DNA of 64,000 bases from Sutcliffiella cohnii (GCF_002250055.1 NZ_CP018866.1:3154501-3218500), one strand, 5' to 3'. Counted from the first letter of the stretch, positions 1 through 7,092 are shown. The notes: generated by a model not told the origin, from the sequence alone. Program-made: numbers and translations.

Positions 1-381
1 TGTACCACCCATATACTTCGTTGCGATACTTTCATCAGACAGCATATCCTTTATCGAATAGTGCTTCCCTTTTACAATCATTTCTAGGTTCTCTGTAATG
101 GGGCCAGACTTCTCTACAACTGCATCTACTGGACTAACGATTGTGTTTGATGCTTCATCTATTTTCCTAGCTCCAGGTTTTAATGTACGAATAAATAGTT
201 GCTGTAATGTCGGAAAAGATGATAGTTCGCCATGCATTTCTTCTTGGTTAATGTTATACACTTTTGCAAAGGAAGGAACGATTAACTTGCTTAACTTTGA
301 TTGTGCAAAAGACTTTATGATATAAGATGATAACCGATGGTTCGTTAATTCAATAAAAAAACGATAAAAAAACGAGCGCAA
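1..381 (-). CDS. psd: Phosphatidylserine decarboxylase, N-terminal part (runs off the window)
   Basis: Psd decarboxylates phosphatidylserine to phosphatidylethanolamine at the membrane. The first 127 residues are present. They show the family's N-terminal pattern, including IRTLKPGARKID, then VSPVDAVVEKSG and a KGKHYSIKDML stretch. The gene starts at a TTG (381) placed after a strong GGAGG (about 389-393), so an ATG-only search would miss it. The C-terminal half, with the self-cleaving LGST-type site that makes the pyruvoyl group, lies outside the window, so catalytic completeness cannot be judged. Confidence 0.88.
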   Translation of the reverse strand, partial: MRSFFYRFFIELTNHRLSSYIIKSFAQSKLSKLIVPSFAKVYNINQEEMHGELSSFPTLQQLFIRTLKPGARKIDEASNTIVSPVDAVVEKSGPITENLEMIVKGKHYSIKDMLSDESIATKYMGGT

Positions 382-577
382 TATTTTTCCTCCTAGTATA
401 GGCTATTGATTATGTATAATTCATATTGTAATTTGTTCCGACTGATATTATACCATCTTCTATAGAGTACTACTATTGTTTTTAAGAAGAGTTCTTTCTT
501 TGGGGAACAATAAAGTAGAAATCTATACCATTCTATTAAAGAAAAATTTGTATTTGTGCCCTTTAAGGTCAACTAAC

Positions 578-616
578 AAAAAAAGCCCTAAAAGTCAGTT
601 TGTACTAACTTTTAGG
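578..616 (-). terminator. Rho-independent terminator of the M3 oligopeptidase gene
   Basis: A 13-bp stem (CCTAAAAGTCAGT against ACTAACTTTTAGG, one G-U pair) with a TTGT loop is followed on the minus strand by a run of Ts. It lies just past the stop of the peptidase gene. Confidence 0.85.
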
Positions 617-625
617 ACAGCCCCA

Positions 626-2389
626 TTATTTATCTGTAAGTCTTAAAAACTCTTCTACGTCTTGAGCAGATAGTTGAACTGCTTTTTCCCAGAAGTCACG
701 TTGAGTTAAGTCAACACCTAAATGTTTGGCAGCTAAATCTTCAACTGTCATGCTTGCTGTATCTTTTAATAGTGCAATATACTTCTCTTCATATGCTGTT
801 CCTTCTTCTAACGCTTGCGCATATATTCCAAGGCTGAAAAGATAACCGAATGTGTAAGGGAAGTTATAGAATGGCACTTGTGTAATAAAGAAGTGCATTT
901 TCGATGCCCAGAATGTTGGCTCGTATTCAGCCAATTGGTCATTAAAAGCTTCTTTTTGTGCTTCTACCATCAGCTCATCTAATCTTTCTGCTGATACTAA
1001 TCCTTTTTTACGCTCTTCATAAAATCTTGTTTCGAATAAGAAGCGAGCATATATATTCATATAAAATGCTACACTACGCTGGATTTTATCTTCTAGCAAT
1101 GCTAATTTTTCTTCCTCTGTTTTTGCATTTTTCACAGCCGCATCCGCAACAATCATTTCAGCAAAAGTAGAAGCCGTTTCTGCAACGTTACTTGCATATA
1201 AACTATTTAACACTGGTACTCCTGCCATTGCGTGTTGGTGGAATGCATGGCCAAGCTCATGTGCTAACGTTGATACATTGGACATTGTCCCAGAGTACGT
1301 CATAAAGATTCGTGATTGACCAGAATCTTTAAAACTAGTACAAAAGCCACCTGGTCTTTTTCCTGGTCGATCTTCCGCTTCTATCCAACGATCTTCAAAT
1401 GCTTTTTGAGTAAACTTCGTTAATTCTGGACCGAATTTAGCAAATTGTTCTAAAATAAACTCTGCTCCTTCTTGGTAAGAAAGCTTCGTTTCATTTTGAG
1501 ATAATGGTGCACCTACGTCGTAAAAGCTAAGCTTCTCTAAACCTAGAAGTTTCGCTTTTCTTTGTAAGTACTCGGAAAATACCTCTTTGTAATCAGTGAT
1601 TACTTGCCACATTGTATTTAACGTTTCTTCTTTCATCCTGTTATTATCAAGTGGCTCTTTTAACACAGAATCCCAACCGCGTTTTTCGTATACCGATAAT
1701 CGGAAACCTGCTAAATGGTTTAAGGATGAAGCAATCGTATCCGCTTCTTTTCGCCAAGCTTTTTGCCAGTTTTCAAAAACTGTTTTACGAACGTACCGAT
1801 CACCGCTTGAAAATTTATTATGAGCTTGTCCAACAGAGAGCTCTTCTCCCTCAAAAGGAACTTTAATTCTTCCAACAATAGAATTGTATAAATTACCCCA
1901 AGCATGATACCCATCGACAGATAGCGAAGTAATTAATTTTTCTTCGGTTGCAGATAGCTTTTCGCTTGCTCTTCTTCTTCTTTCTGTTAAAAAATATTGT
2001 AATGGTGCTAATGATTTAGAGGAAAGGAGAGTATTCCATTCCTCATCAGCTAATTGAATAAACTGTTCGTCTAATTGACTTAATAAACCTTGTAGCTTCG
2101 CATAAGATGCCGCTACTTTTCCTTGTAGCTGCTGGGCTTTTTTATCTGTTACATTTGCTGCAAATAAACAGCTTACAAACGCGGACGATTGACCAATTTT
2201 CTTAAGGATACTTTCAAATTGATCGAGCACTTCTTCTAATTGTTCTATGTTAAAATTGGCTATAGTTGTTTCAAATTCGTTAAGGTCTGTATGTATACCC
2301 TCTAAGTATGTTTGGAATTCCTCTGATTCACTTCCACCTTTAAAAAATACTTCTAAATCCCAAGTATCTACATAAGTTGTTACCGCCAT
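626..2389 (-). CDS. M3 family (PepF-type) oligoendopeptidase
   Basis: This is a cytoplasmic zinc metallopeptidase that cleaves short peptides. The predicted protein has 587 residues, the usual length for the pepF/M3 clade. The zinc motif HELGH sits at about residues 377-381, followed by helical segments typical of M3 enzymes, with FAEM about 25 residues further on supplying the likely third ligand. The ATG at 2389 was chosen over an upstream in-frame ATG because it follows a GGGGGAT ribosome binding site. It is a single-gene unit with its own terminator. Substrate is not inferable from sequence. Confidence 0.9.
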   Translation of the reverse strand: MAVTTYVDTWDLEVFFKGGSESEEFQTYLEGIHTDLNEFETTIANFNIEQLEEVLDQFESILKKIGQSSAFVSCLFAANVTDKKAQQLQGKVAASYAKLQGLLSQLDEQFIQLADEEWNTLLSSKSLAPLQYFLTERRRRASEKLSATEEKLITSLSVDGYHAWGNLYNSIVGRIKVPFEGEELSVGQAHNKFSSGDRYVRKTVFENWQKAWRKEADTIASSLNHLAGFRLSVYEKRGWDSVLKEPLDNNRMKEETLNTMWQVITDYKEVFSEYLQRKAKLLGLEKLSFYDVGAPLSQNETKLSYQEGAEFILEQFAKFGPELTKFTQKAFEDRWIEAEDRPGKRPGGFCTSFKDSGQSRIFMTYSGTMSNVSTLAHELGHAFHQHAMAGVPVLNSLYASNVAETASTFAEMIVADAAVKNAKTEEEKLALLEDKIQRSVAFYMNIYARFLFETRFYEERKKGLVSAERLDELMVEAQKEAFNDQLAEYEPTFWASKMHFFITQVPFYNFPYTFGYLFSLGIYAQALEEGTAYEEKYIALLKDTASMTVEDLAAKHLGVDLTQRDFWEKAVQLSAQDVEEFLRLTDK

Positions 2390-2582
2390 GTTATATCCCC
2401 CTTTTTTGTAGTTGTCTTTATTATAAAAGAAAATTAATTTTTGCACAATTCAAAACTATTAGTTTTACAAAATATTCGAGAGTCGAAGGAGTTAGAGAAA
2501 ATGGAAAGCTTATGCGCGGGCATAAGCTTCTGGATAAAAACGTAAGTTCCTCATTTGCGTTTCATTTCGCTATATACATCCT

Positions 2583-2747
2583 CTACCTTAAAAACTTCTG
2601 GCGGCACCAGTAGCCTCCACCTAGTAGAAGTAAAATGAAAAGAATAACTACTAGTGCAAATAACCAGCCAGCTCCAAAACCAGGGCGACCACACGCAATT
2701 GGATATGGAGGTGGGCAACAAGGATTTACATAAGGATATCCGTACAC
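2583..2747 (-). CDS. YjcZ-family small sporulation protein
   Basis: A 54-residue protein begins at GTG 2747 behind AGAGGAGGAG. The N-terminus is rich in Tyr, Pro and Cys (YGYPYVNPCCPPPYP). It is followed by a Gly-rich turn and one hydrophobic segment (GWLFALVVILFILLLLGGG), then a short basic tail. This layout matches the YjcZ/YrrI-like spore-associated micro-membrane proteins of Bacillus, which are made late in sporulation. The longer in-frame reading from 2822 has no ribosome binding site. Its exact role is unknown. Confidence 0.72.
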   Translation of the reverse strand: MYGYPYVNPCCPPPYPIACGRPGFGAGWLFALVVILFILLLLGGGYWCRQKFLR

Positions 2748-2870
2748 TCTTTTCTCCTCCTCTAGCTTACGGTTTATACTACAACATATGCATTCACCTA
2801 AATTTGGACCGGGCATGCGCACAGATTAAAGAAAATTGTAGTAGAATTGTTGAGGATTTTCGGATTAATT

Positions 2871-2897
2871 AAAAAAACAACCGCCTATAGACGGTTG
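2871..2897 (-). terminator. Terminator of sigK
   Basis: A CAACCG/CGGTTG stem with an inner CTATAG is followed on the minus strand by seven Ts, just after the sigK stop. Confidence 0.85.
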
Positions 2898-2906
2898 CTC
2901 CAATTA

Positions 2907-3620
2907 CTATGTTTTTTTCTTTTCCTTTTCTGCTCGATAAAACTCATGGAACATTTTCATTAACGCACGTTTTTCAATACGTGAAACGTAGCTTCTAGAT
3001 ATTCCAAGTTCTTTAGCAATTTCACGTTGTGTTTTTTCTTCTTTTAAATCAAGACCAAAACGCCCAATAATTACTTCTTTCTCTCTTTCATCTAATACAT
3101 CGATATATTCTTTTATTTTTTCTAATTCCATATTTAGTTGAATTGTATCAATAACATCCTCTGATTCTGATTTCAACACATCGATTAAGCTTATTTCATT
3201 CCCTTCTTTATCTTGACCGATCGGGTCATGAAGGGAAACGTCTTTTTTCGTTTTCTTCAAAGCTCTCAAATGCATTAGTATTTCGTTTTCGATACACCGA
3301 GCAGCGTAAGTAGCTAGTTTCGTTCCTTTACCAGTATGGTAGCTTTCAATTGCTTTAATTAGACCAATCGTTCCAATTGAAATTAAATCTTCAGCATCCT
3401 CACCTGTGTTTTCGAACTTTTTTACGATATGGGCGACTAGTCGTAAATTATGTTCGATTAGTGTATTTCTTGCTTCCTCATTGCCCTCTGCCATCAGCTT
3501 CAAATATTTTGCTTCATCTGCAGCGGATAATGGCTGTGGAAATGCGTTATTCTTCACATAGGAAACTAAGAAAACTAACTCTCGAAATAAGTATCCTATT
3601 GATGCTAATAAACTCGACAC
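2907..3620 (-). CDS. sigK: Sporulation sigma factor K (pro-sigma K), uninterrupted
   Basis: SigK directs late mother-cell transcription (coat, lysis, spore maturation). The 237-residue protein carries the pro-sequence, with the LVS-YVKNN processing site at residues 20/21. Region 2 follows ([20 protein letters not shown], then [15 protein letters not shown]) and region 4 has the [23 protein letters not shown]. The start is GTG 3620 behind GGAGGTGAG. In B. subtilis 168 the gene is split by the skin element; here it is continuous, so no excision is needed. Activity should depend on SpoIVFB-type cleavage of the pro-sequence. Confidence 0.97.
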   Translation of the reverse strand: MSSLLASIGYLFRELVFLVSYVKNNAFPQPLSAADEAKYLKLMAEGNEEARNTLIEHNLRLVAHIVKKFENTGEDAEDLISIGTIGLIKAIESYHTGKGTKLATYAARCIENEILMHLRALKKTKKDVSLHDPIGQDKEGNEISLIDVLKSESEDVIDTIQLNMELEKIKEYIDVLDEREKEVIIGRFGLDLKEEKTQREIAKELGISRSYVSRIEKRALMKMFHEFYRAEKEKKKT

Positions 3621-3809
3621 ATTCTCACCTCCACCTTATTGTCATAGGCAAGAGCCTAGTATTAATTCTTATGTAGAGGTGGGCTTTTCTGTGCATGTAC
3701 CTGTCAAAAATATTGTTGGTAAAATAATGAATATTAATGTATTTCACGCTCAACTAATGGTATAATTTTTAGAAAACTTAGCTTTTACAAATTGCATTTA
3801 ATTGAACAC

Positions 3810-3841
3810 AAAAAAGCCTCCCCTTTTAATAGGAGAGACTT
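3810..3841 (-). terminator. Terminator of the exported-peptide/81-aa ORF unit
   Basis: A 10-bp stem with two G-U pairs and a TATTAAAA loop is followed by a T-run on the minus strand. It overlaps the stop codon of the 81-aa ORF, supporting that ORF as the end of a transcript. Confidence 0.75.
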
Positions 3842-4085
3842 AATAATGAATATATGGCATTTCTTTCAAGTTTGCCGGAAGTGTTCCTCTTCCAACTTTG
3901 ATGACGCTGTACTCGTGAAACAATGATTCAAACCATTTGGCAACTTCTTCTAAAGATTTGTTTTTGTAATCCACTAACTGTGCAACGCGATAGTTATTCT
4001 TTCTATCTACCCCATCACGATCTACAACAATAAACCAGAAGCAAGAAAATGGTGAACTTTTTTTAGTAGTACTAGTCGTCGTCAT
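3840..4085 (-). CDS. Uncharacterised 81-aa protein, second gene of the peptide operon
   Basis: I do not recognise this family. The protein begins MTTTSTTKKSS, has a short hydrophobic stretch (FSCFWFIVV, about residues 14-22), a charged middle (DRDGVDRKNNYRV) and an amphipathic segment (SLEEVAKWFESLF), and ends PYIHY. The AAGGAACTG ribosome binding site overlaps the stop codon of the upstream exported peptide gene 13 bases away. A terminator hairpin overlaps its own stop. This coupling suggests co-expression with the peptide, so it may be an output gene of the neighbouring regulator. No catalytic or metal-binding motif is evident. Confidence 0.6.
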   Translation of the reverse strand: MTTTSTTKKSSPFSCFWFIVVDRDGVDRKNNYRVAQLVDYKNKSLEEVAKWFESLFHEYSVIKVGRGTLPANLKEMPYIHY

Positions 4086-4098
4086 AAGTATCAGTTCC

Positions 4099-4212
4099 TT
4101 AGTGACGGTGTGGTAGTTCGTTAGGAGTAATTTCTAATGGACTCGCTGACACCGCACTAGCACCAAACAATGCACAAGAAACAACTAAAAGAGTAATTAA
4201 GAATTTTTTCAT
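4099..4212 (-). CDS. 37-aa exported peptide, candidate signalling propeptide
   Basis: The ORF begins at ATG 4212 behind GGAGG. It encodes MKKFLITLLVV, a hydrophobic core and GASAVSAS, which together form a Sec signal peptide with a plausible AxA-type cleavage site. A short tail ending EITPNELPHRH follows. Size and layout match RRNPP propeptides such as PapR, NprX and Phr, which are exported, trimmed and re-imported as 5-8 residue signals. It is divergent from a gene for an HTH-TPR regulator of the PlcR/NprR type, 202 bases away. The mature peptide would probably lie within the last 5-10 residues; that is inference. A simple secreted peptide of another role is possible. Confidence 0.7.
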   Translation of the reverse strand: MKKFLITLLVVSCALFGASAVSASPLEITPNELPHRH

Positions 4213-4266
4213 TACAACCAACCTCCAATTTTTTTATTTTACAAAGATTCAATAAAATTAGTAAAC

Positions 4267-4283
4267 TATTCTTATAAAGAATA
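4267..4283. promoter_or_regulatory. Candidate operator palindrome between peptide and regulator genes
   Basis: The 17-bp inverted repeat TATTCTT-ATA-AAGAATA lies 55 bp upstream of the exported-peptide ATG in the divergent intergenic region. It is the right size for a dimeric HTH_3 regulator. On the minus strand it falls within the spacer of a possible promoter (TTGTAT, 18 bp, TTTACT). It differs from the PlcR box known from B. cereus (TATGnAwwTnCATA). Binding is inferred. Confidence 0.45.
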
Positions 4284-4414
4284 ATACAACATATTAATTA
4301 TTGACGTATTTGCGATTATAGGCGATTTGGGCTAGAAAATACAAGCTTTCCTCTATTTTTCTTTAAATTACATAAAAATTATAACTGTAGGAATATTTTT
4401 AAGGGGGTATAAAG

Positions 4415-5299
4415 TTGGACTTTTCAATAATTGGGAGAGAGATAAAAATCCTAAGATCTGAACTTGGAATTTCCCAAGCGGAATTAAGTGACGGTATTTG
4501 CACACAGTCACAAATAAGTAAAATAGAAAAGGGAGAAGTGTACCCGCTAGCAAACACATTATATTTTATAGCTGAAAGGTTAGGTGTAGATGTTAATTAT
4601 TTTTATGACCTAGCTACCAACCCTAGGTTATCGTATGTTAAAGAAGTAATTTCTCAAGTAAGAGATTTACTCGTTAAGTGTGATTACAAAGAAGTCTATA
4701 AAATCGTTGAAGCAGAAAAGAAAAACAGCTTATTTATTAATAATAGGAAATACAAACAATTCCTTTTATGGAGTGAAGGAATTTGTATTTTCCATTTGAA
4801 GAATGACAAAAATGCCTCTTTAAAATTGTTAAGAGAAGCACTTGAACTTACGAAAATGACTTCAAAATTGCTAGGTGAAAGAGAAGTTGAAATTTTAAAT
4901 AGTATTGCAATTATTTATTCGGAAACTAGTTGCTATATGGATGCAATTAAGACATACGATGAAGCTTTGGTTCATTATATTAAAATTTCATACATTCATG
5001 ATCCAACAATTAAAACAAAACTATTATATAATAAGGCAAAATCTTTAACTCGTTTAAAAAGATTAGAAGAATCCATATCCACCTGTAAAGAAGGTGTTAG
5101 ATGGTGTATTAAACATAATAACATGTATTTATTAGGGGATATATATTATCATCTAGGCTATAATTATAGTTTAAGGGATGACAATCTACTCGCAATTGAA
5201 CACTTTAAAAAATCAATTGATATTTTTATTTTACAAGAAGACCAAACCTTCGTTAAACATATTAAGGAGAAAATTGAAGAACTCAAAGTAAAGTTATAA
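4415..5299 (+). CDS. RRNPP-type (PlcR/NprR-like) HTH-TPR quorum-sensing regulator
   Basis: The protein has 294 residues and starts at TTG 4415 behind AAGGGGG. Residues about 7-62 form an HTH_3 domain (IKILRSELGISQAELSDGIC, then SQISKIEKGE). The rest, about 70-294, is helical TPR-like repeats with the lengths and Tyr/Leu pattern of PlcR, NprR and Rgg-type receptors. In that family a re-imported peptide binds the TPR concave face and switches DNA binding. The divergent exported 37-aa peptide is the obvious ligand candidate. Most characterised pairs have the peptide gene immediately downstream of the regulator; here it is divergent. Family assignment is firm; the target genes and ligand are inferred. 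Confidence 0.85.
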   Translation: MDFSIIGREIKILRSELGISQAELSDGICTQSQISKIEKGEVYPLANTLYFIAERLGVDVNYFYDLATNPRLSYVKEVISQVRDLLVKCDYKEVYKIVEAEKKNSLFINNRKYKQFLLWSEGICIFHLKNDKNASLKLLREALELTKMTSKLLGEREVEILNSIAIIYSETSCYMDAIKTYDEALVHYIKISYIHDPTIKTKLLYNKAKSLTRLKRLEESISTCKEGVRWCIKHNNMYLLGDIYYHLGYNYSLRDDNLLAIEHFKKSIDIFILQEDQTFVKHIKEKIEELKVKL

Positions 5300-5437
5300 T
5301 ACTATATTTGAGAGAGAAAGAACATACGAAACTATAAAATCATACTACTGTACTACTTCCATATACTTATACTCTTTTTATTTCTTACAAAATACGGATA
5401 AATAATATAAAATTTCGACTATATTTTAAATCGAAAT

Positions 5438-5471
5438 AAAACACACGAGATTCTAATTTCTCGTGTGTTTT
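5438..5471. terminator. Bidirectional terminator between the regulator and a 27-aa ORF
   Basis: A 13-bp stem (AAAACACACGAGA against TCTCGTGTGTTTT) has A/T runs on both sides. It can end the rightward regulator transcript and the leftward 27-aa ORF. Confidence 0.8.
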
Positions 5472-5479
5472 GTATTTCT

Positions 5480-5563
5480 TTATATTTCTTCTGTACTCAA
5501 CTCTGAACCAATTACTAATAAAATACTTAACGTTATGACAAGTCCTATCACAGCGGAAAACAT
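5480..5563 (-). CDS. 27-aa single-span membrane peptide, unknown
   Basis: The ORF begins at ATG 5563 behind AGAGGGATG. It encodes MFSAVIGLVITLSILLVIG followed by SELSTEEI: one transmembrane segment and a short acidic tail. It stops just before a strong hairpin terminator. I do not recognise a family. Ribosome binding site, composition and terminator together support a real microprotein, but no homologue check was possible. Confidence 0.5.
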   Translation of the reverse strand: MFSAVIGLVITLSILLVIGSELSTEEI

Positions 5564-5688
5564 GTAGCATCCCTCTTTCCTTTTCCTTTATACTTATAGT
5601 ATAAGTGTTTAAAGGGCAGTTGCACTTTGGAAGAATTGAACATTTCTTTAAAGAAATATGGCAATTTTGTGAGAAAAGGAAGGTCAGC

Positions 5689-6213
5689 ATGAGAAAACTA
5701 CATAAAATCATTTTATTATTATTGTTAATCACTTTATTAGCTGCTTGTTCTTTAAACAACAGCGAAGAAGCTCAAAGAATAGAAGTACCCGTTACGAGTG
5801 TGATAGATGGCGACACAATTAGAGTTTTAATTAATGGAAAAGAGGAACGAGTAAGATTTTTGTTAATTGACACACCTGAAATGAATCATTCTACGCCAGA
5901 AGAGCCTCAACCTTTCGCGGTGGAAGCAACTGAGTATGTTGAGAAGTTGTTAGAGGGCGGGACTGTTGAACTAGAGTTTGATATTAGTGAGCGGGACCGA
6001 TACGGGCGCTTATTAGCTTACCTTTATGTGGAAGATAAAAATATTCAAGAAGAACTGCTACGAAATGGGTTGGCAAGAGTTGCCTACATATATGAGCCTA
6101 ATACGAAGTATGTCGATCATTTTCAATCTATCCAGAAGGAAGCACAAAAACAAGAAATAGGGATTTGGAGTATTGAAAACTACGCTAGTGAAAATGGCTT
6201 TTATTTAGAATAA
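5689..6213 (+). CDS. Thermonuclease (SNase) family lipoprotein
   Basis: This 174-residue protein is a staphylococcal-nuclease-fold, Ca2+-dependent nuclease, close in type to B. subtilis YncB. The signal peptide ends in a lipobox (LLAAC, Cys 20), so it should be a lipid-anchored extracellular protein. The SNase core includes VIDGDTIRV, VRFLLIDTPE and ERDRYGRLLAYLYV, holding the usual Asp, Arg and Glu catalytic positions. The ATG at 5689 was chosen because AAGGAAGG precedes it. It probably degrades external DNA/RNA for nutrition or competence-related turnover. Confidence 0.9.
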   Translation: MRKLHKIILLLLLITLLAACSLNNSEEAQRIEVPVTSVIDGDTIRVLINGKEERVRFLLIDTPEMNHSTPEEPQPFAVEATEYVEKLLEGGTVELEFDISERDRYGRLLAYLYVEDKNIQEELLRNGLARVAYIYEPNTKYVDHFQSIQKEAQKQEIGIWSIENYASENGFYLE

Positions 6214-6222
6214 CGAGTAGCT

Positions 6223-6255
6223 AAAAACGCAGAGGACTTTATCCTCTGCGTTTCT
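6223..6255. terminator. Shared terminator of the nuclease gene and the micro-ORF cluster
   Basis: A perfect 12-bp stem (AAACGCAGAGGA against TCCTCTGCGTTT) has a CTTTA loop. The T-run is better on the minus strand, where the hairpin also overlaps the 3' end of the 21-aa ORF. Confidence 0.85.
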
Positions 6256-6304
6256 TATTAATCAGTTTCCAAATAACTGATGGAAGCATTACATGTAAAA
6301 ACAT
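6239..6304 (-). CDS. 21-aa micro-ORF, last of the cluster
   Basis: This tiny ORF starts at ATG 6304 behind a strong CGGAGGG. It encodes MFLHVMLPSVIWKLINKKRR plus Gly and ends inside the terminator hairpin. It follows the 18-aa ORF by 25 bases. Spacing and ribosome binding site suggest translation, but I know no family and codon statistics are meaningless at this length. Confidence 0.35.
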   Translation of the reverse strand: MFLHVMLPSVIWKLINKKRRG

Positions 6305-6329
6305 TCCCGTTTCCCTCCGATTCCTTTAA

Positions 6330-6386
6330 CTAAGTGGAATCTTCCTCCACTTTCATCCAATGTAAATACACTACTTTTATGATCAT
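6330..6386 (-). CDS. 18-aa micro-ORF
   Basis: The ORF begins at ATG 6386 behind AAAGGGAGGG and encodes MIIKVVYLHWMKVEEDST. It lies 33 bases after the last YrzI paralogue and 25 bases before the 21-aa ORF. There is no recognised family. It may instead be part of an untranslated region. Confidence 0.35.
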   Translation of the reverse strand: MIIKVVYLHWMKVEEDST

Positions 6387-6419
6387 CACTATTCCCTCCC
6401 TTTCTACATTTCTCAGAAA

Positions 6420-6560
6420 TTAGTATGGACGGTAATCCATTAGTTGTTTCACTTTCTCATCGTTCATTCTTTTTTGCACTTCTTCATAATGAAGTGTTTC
6501 TTCTACACTTTCTTTGTAACGTTTAATCGTTACTGTTATAAAAAGTAAATTTAATGTCAT
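6420..6560 (-). CDS. yrzI: YrzI-family small protein, copy 1
   Basis: A 46-residue protein begins MTLNLLFITVTIKRYKESVE and ends MDYRPY. The MTLNLxFxTVTI start, then a charged helix with a conserved LHYEEVQKRM-like stretch, is the signature of the YrzI family (Bac_small_yrzI), a group of probable sporulation proteins of unknown function. The ribosome binding site is AAGGTGGTG. It is the third of three tandem paralogues with gaps of 20-21 bases, evidence of local duplication. Confidence 0.8.
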   Translation of the reverse strand: MTLNLLFITVTIKRYKESVEETLHYEEVQKRMNDEKVKQLMDYRPY

Positions 6561-6580
6561 ATGTTTTCACCACCTTGTTA

Positions 6581-6718
6581 TTACAGATGAGTGTACAAAG
6601 GATGTTGAGCTTTCTGCTCTTCTATACTTTTGCTCACTTGTTCATAATGTAAATATTCTTCTACAGACGTTGTTTTTTTCGAAATTGTAACTGTCATGAA
6701 TAATAGATTTAATGTCAT
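6581..6718 (-). CDS. yrzI: YrzI-family small protein, copy 2
   Basis: A 45-residue paralogue begins MTLNLLFMTVTISKKTTSVE and continues with EYLHYEQVSKSIEEQK. It shares the N-terminal hydrophobic beta-like stretch and the LHYEQ helix with its neighbours but has a divergent tail (HPLYTHL). The start is ATG 6718 behind AAAGGAT. Function unknown; the family is linked to sporulation. Confidence 0.78.
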   Translation of the reverse strand: MTLNLLFMTVTISKKTTSVEEYLHYEQVSKSIEEQKAQHPLYTHL

Positions 6719-6739
6719 TCTTTTTCATATCCTTTCGTT

Positions 6740-6877
6740 TTACAAATAAGTGTTCAGCAGTTGACGCACTTTCTGTTCCTCTAACCTTTTGTGAATTTGT
6801 TCATAATGTAAATATTCATCTACCGTTTGTGTTCTTTTTGAAATCGTTACGGTTAAAAATAAAAGATTTAATGTCAT
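6740..6877 (-). CDS. yrzI: YrzI-family small protein, copy 3
   Basis: A 45-residue paralogue begins MTLNLLFLTVTISKRTQTVD and continues with EYLHYEQIHKRLEEQK. The start is ATG 6877 behind GAAGGGTGGTG. It is the first of the three copies in transcription order and lies about 30 bases after a terminator-like hairpin. No separate promoter fits between that hairpin and the start, so read-through from upstream is possible. Confidence 0.78.
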   Translation of the reverse strand: MTLNLLFLTVTISKRTQTVDEYLHYEQIHKRLEEQKVRQLLNTYL

Positions 6878-6907
6878 ACTATTTCACCACCCTTCGTTTT
6901 TAGGCAC

Positions 6908-6938
6908 AAAAAAGCCGCAAGTATCCCGTTGCGACTTT
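6908..6938 (-). terminator. Second of two tandem terminators after the 26-aa ORF
   Basis: A 9-bp stem (AAGCCGCAA against TTGCGACTT, one G-U) has a T-run on the minus strand. It lies between the 26-aa ORF and the YrzI genes. Confidence 0.75.
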
Positions 6939-6947
6939 TAAAGCATA

Positions 6948-6982
6948 TAAAAAGCCACAGACGGACATTCCACCTGCAGCTT
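6948..6982 (-). terminator. First of two tandem terminators after the 26-aa ORF
   Basis: A 9-bp stem (AAGCCACAG against CTGCAGCTT, with G-U pairing) is followed by TTTTTAT on the minus strand. It is about 30 bases past the 26-aa ORF stop. Confidence 0.65.
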
Positions 6983-7011
6983 AATGTATAAGTTAAGATT
7001 AGTGCAATACA

Positions 7012-7092
7012 TTAATAAGTGAGCACAGCTCCGCTTGGTCGAACGTTTAAAGCATATTTAGTTTGTTTCATCATTGCATTGATTCTGATCAT
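7012..7092 (-). CDS. 26-aa micro-ORF in a short, strongly promoted transcript
   Basis: ATG 7092 follows an excellent AAAGGAGGTCG ribosome binding site. The ORF encodes MIRINAMMKQTKYALNV followed by RPSGAVLTY. A consensus sigma-A promoter lies 44 bases upstream and two terminators follow. The peptide has no signal sequence or membrane span, and I recognise no family. The transcript (about 220 nt) could equally act as a small RNA, or the ORF could be a leader peptide for the YrzI genes downstream. Confidence 0.5.
   Translation of the reverse strand: MIRINAMMKQTKYALNVRPSGAVLTY

Noticed and set aside
98..325. 75-codon plus-strand frame at the window start
   Set aside because: It is antisense to psd, whose protein sequence is clearly recognisable.
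2506..2529. Perfect palindrome AAGCTTATGC-GCGG-GCATAAGCTT between the YjcZ gene and the M3 peptidase promoter region
   Set aside because: It has no real T-run on either strand and sits about 55 bases past the YjcZ stop. It may be a weak terminator or an operator; not enough evidence for a call.
5385..5759. 124-codon minus-strand frame across the terminator and nuclease start
   Set aside because: It covers a strong terminator hairpin and the lipoprotein signal of the nuclease; composition is not protein-like.
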